A stretch of 5,361 nt of DNA from Myxococcales bacterium (lineage in GTDB: Bacteria > Myxococcota_C > UBA6777): the NCBI GenBank assembly GCA_027005175.1, contig JALTMC010000355.1, positions 1-5,361 of the forward strand, read 5' to 3'. A program made the position numbers and the translations under genes. The notes under the pieces are model-generated. The model ran no database searches, was not told where the DNA came from, and worked only from the letters and a program-made list of their open reading frames with translations. Below are positions 4,066 to 5,361 of the stretch, piece after piece. Position 1 is the stretch's first letter. The number at the start of each line of letters is the position of its first letter.

Positions 4066-5361
4066 CTCTTGGGGGGGAGGGACAAGGACTTCGCGAGGTT
4101 TGTTGCCGATGGGAGAGCCTACAAGACCTTCACGCTCCATCATCTCAACAATACGGGCAGAACGATTGTAGCCAATACGAAGCTTTCGTTGCAGGTAGCT
4201 GATGGAGGCATTTCGTGTGCGAAGGACAATGTCCACAGCCTTATCATACATGGGATCAGCAGGCCCATCATCATCATCATCTTGTACGTCAGAGTTAGCC
4301 AGGATAGCTTCGTTGTACTCGGGTGTTCCTTGCCCTTTAAGGTGTTTAACGATCCGATGAATTTCCTCCTCTGAGATATAAGCCCCATGAAGACGGATCG
4401 GTGAACTGGATGTTGGTGGCATGAGCAACAAGTCACCAGCCCCTAGCAAACGCTCGGCACCACCTTGATCAAGGATCGTGCGAGAGTCGATCTTCGTCTT
4501 TACTTGAAAAGACATACGACTTGGGAAGTTTGCTTTGATCACACCTGTCAAGACATCGACGGAAGGCCGTTGGGTTGCGAGAAGAAGATGAAGGCCAGCA
4601 GCACGAGCCATTTGCGCCAAACGAGCGATCGCAAATTCAACTTCCTTCGCCGCGACCATCATTAAGTCAGCCAGTTCATCGATCACCACAACAATATAGG
4701 GCAAAGACTCATAATAGTCTTTGCTTGGATCATTTGGCATCAATTCATGAAGGTCAAACTCATCAGACTCTTCTTCCCAATCAAAGTCTTCAGGATTAAC
4801 GACCTCTGCCCGACGCCTCGCATCCATGGCATCTTCTACTGCACGTGACTGATCGCGAACCTTGATTCGACGCTCAATCAAATGATTGTAGTTTGCAATA
4901 TTTCGAACCCCTGCCTCTGCCATGAGACGATACCGACGCTCCATCTCACTGACAGCCCAATTCAACGCAACAGCAGCCTTCTTGGGATCTGTCACAACGG
5001 GCAACAGTAAGTGTGGAATACCATCGTAGATGGAAAGTTCCAACATCTTGGGATCCACCATAAGAAAACGAACTTGCTCAGGAGAACATTGGTACAAAAT
5101 ACTGCAGATCATGCCATTAACACCAACACTCTTACCTGATCCGGTTGTACCTGCGATCAGTAAGTGAGGCATCTTCGCAAGGTTTGCCACATAAGGACTA
5201 CCTGTTGTACTTTTTCCTATCGCCATCGGAAGTTTGGCTTCGGTTTCCGTAAATTTACGATCAGCCAAGATCTCCTTCATATAAACAATTTCACGAGTCT
5301 TGTTTGGGAACTCGATACCAACCACCCCCTTACCAGGAATGGTAGTGATCACACCAACTTG
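4063..5361 (-). CDS. ftsK: DNA translocase FtsK/SpoIIIE, C-terminal motor and gamma domain (5' end outside window)
   Basis: 432 residues are visible and the frame is open at the right edge. The sequence begins inside the motor at QVGVITTIPGKGVVGIEFPN, so GTG 5350-5352 is an internal Val, not a start. FtsK is a septum-anchored hexameric ATPase that pumps DNA and aids chromosome dimer resolution; the membrane part would be upstream. Residues 71-78 are Walker A GTTGSGKS, 223-229 Walker B IVVVIDE, then ATQRPSVDVLTGVIKANFPS with the conserved motor motifs, and TILDQGGAERLLGAGDLL. Residues ~370-428 are the winged-helix gamma domain (ISYLQRKLRIGYNRSARIVE) that reads polar KOPS sequences. A charged, acidic insertion (~167-217) sits between the Walker motifs, and an Asp run (361-365) forms the linker to gamma. 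The tail is REVLVPPPQE, with its 3' end duplicated and a MITE-like element at the stop codon. Identification is secure; the exact paralogue (FtsK or a SpoIIIE-type) is not. Confidence 0.96.
   Translation of the reverse strand, partial: QVGVITTIPGKGVVGIEFPNKTREIVYMKEILADRKFTETEAKLPMAIGKSTTGSPYVANLAKMPHLLIAGTTGSGKSVGVNGMICSILYQCSPEQVRFLMVDPKMLELSIYDGIPHLLLPVVTDPKKAAVALNWAVSEMERRYRLMAEAGVRNIANYNHLIERRIKVRDQSRAVEDAMDARRRAEVVNPEDFDWEEESDEFDLHELMPNDPSKDYYESLPYIVVVIDELADLMMVAAKEVEFAIARLAQMARAAGLHLLLATQRPSVDVLTGVIKANFPSRMSFQVKTKIDSRTILDQGGAERLLGAGDLLLMPPTSSSPIRLHGAYISEEEIHRIVKHLKGQGTPEYNEAILANSDVQDDDDDGPADPMYDKAVDIVLRTRNASISYLQRKLRIGYNRSARIVEMMEREGLVGSPIGNKPREVLVPPPQE

Noticed and set aside
3872-4096. 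attL/attR-type direct repeats from integration of an integrase-driven element into the ftsK 3' end
   Set aside because: The enclosed DNA is too short for an integrase and its own inverted ends with TCTA flanks explain the boundaries better. A remnant of such an element cannot be fully excluded.
3947-4374. Small + strand genes overlapping the ftsK 3' end and MITE-like element
   Set aside because: They run antisense through conserved ftsK coding sequence and have no recognisable features.
5350-5352. FtsK-like protein starting at this GTG
   Set aside because: The frame continues upstream to the window edge with family-like sequence (QVGV before ITTIPGKG), so this is an internal codon of a larger protein.

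Overview
The window looks like chromosomal DNA of a Gram-negative, deltaproteobacterial or Myxococcota-like bacterium. It encodes a lipoprotein, two signal-peptide-bearing outer-membrane beta-barrels (the first resembling the barrel family common in myxobacteria) and a conserved FtsK/SpoIIIE DNA translocase. The lineage is inferred from protein style only; there is no rRNA or other marker gene.

Layout. Positions 2-271 hold the 3' end of a cyclic-nucleotide-binding-domain protein, followed by a hairpin and T-tract terminator. A promoter-like TTGACA/TAGGCT pair, overlapped by a perfect inverted repeat, precedes a three-gene envelope block on the + strand: a 468-aa lipoprotein with a von Willebrand factor A-like region (490-1896), a first beta-barrel (2056-2754) and a second beta-barrel (2816-3553). 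The two barrels are 61 nt apart with no terminator seen between them and are probably co-transcribed. The lipoprotein is separated from them by a hairpin and may be its own unit. The 3' part of ftsK converges from the right on the - strand (4063-5361, running off the window). No function can be assigned to the envelope trio with certainty. A surface complex with the lipoprotein as partner of the barrels is plausible, and a distant likeness to the barrels of the myxobacterial gliding machinery is only a hypothesis.

The most unusual content is non-coding. Three of the five gene ends (lipoprotein, second barrel, ftsK) carry a duplication of their last bases including the stop codon, with periods of 29, 36 and about 31-35 bp. 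The 509-bp gap between the convergent second barrel and ftsK is built almost wholly from repeats: the 36-bp duplication, a four-unit array of 41-44 bp, a hairpin, a displaced copy of the ftsK 3' end, and a 155-bp MITE-like element with perfect 20-bp terminal inverted repeats and a 4-bp TCTA target duplication. Removing that element in thought restores a simple tandem duplication of the ftsK tail. This gives an order of events: tail duplication first, element insertion at the stop codon second.
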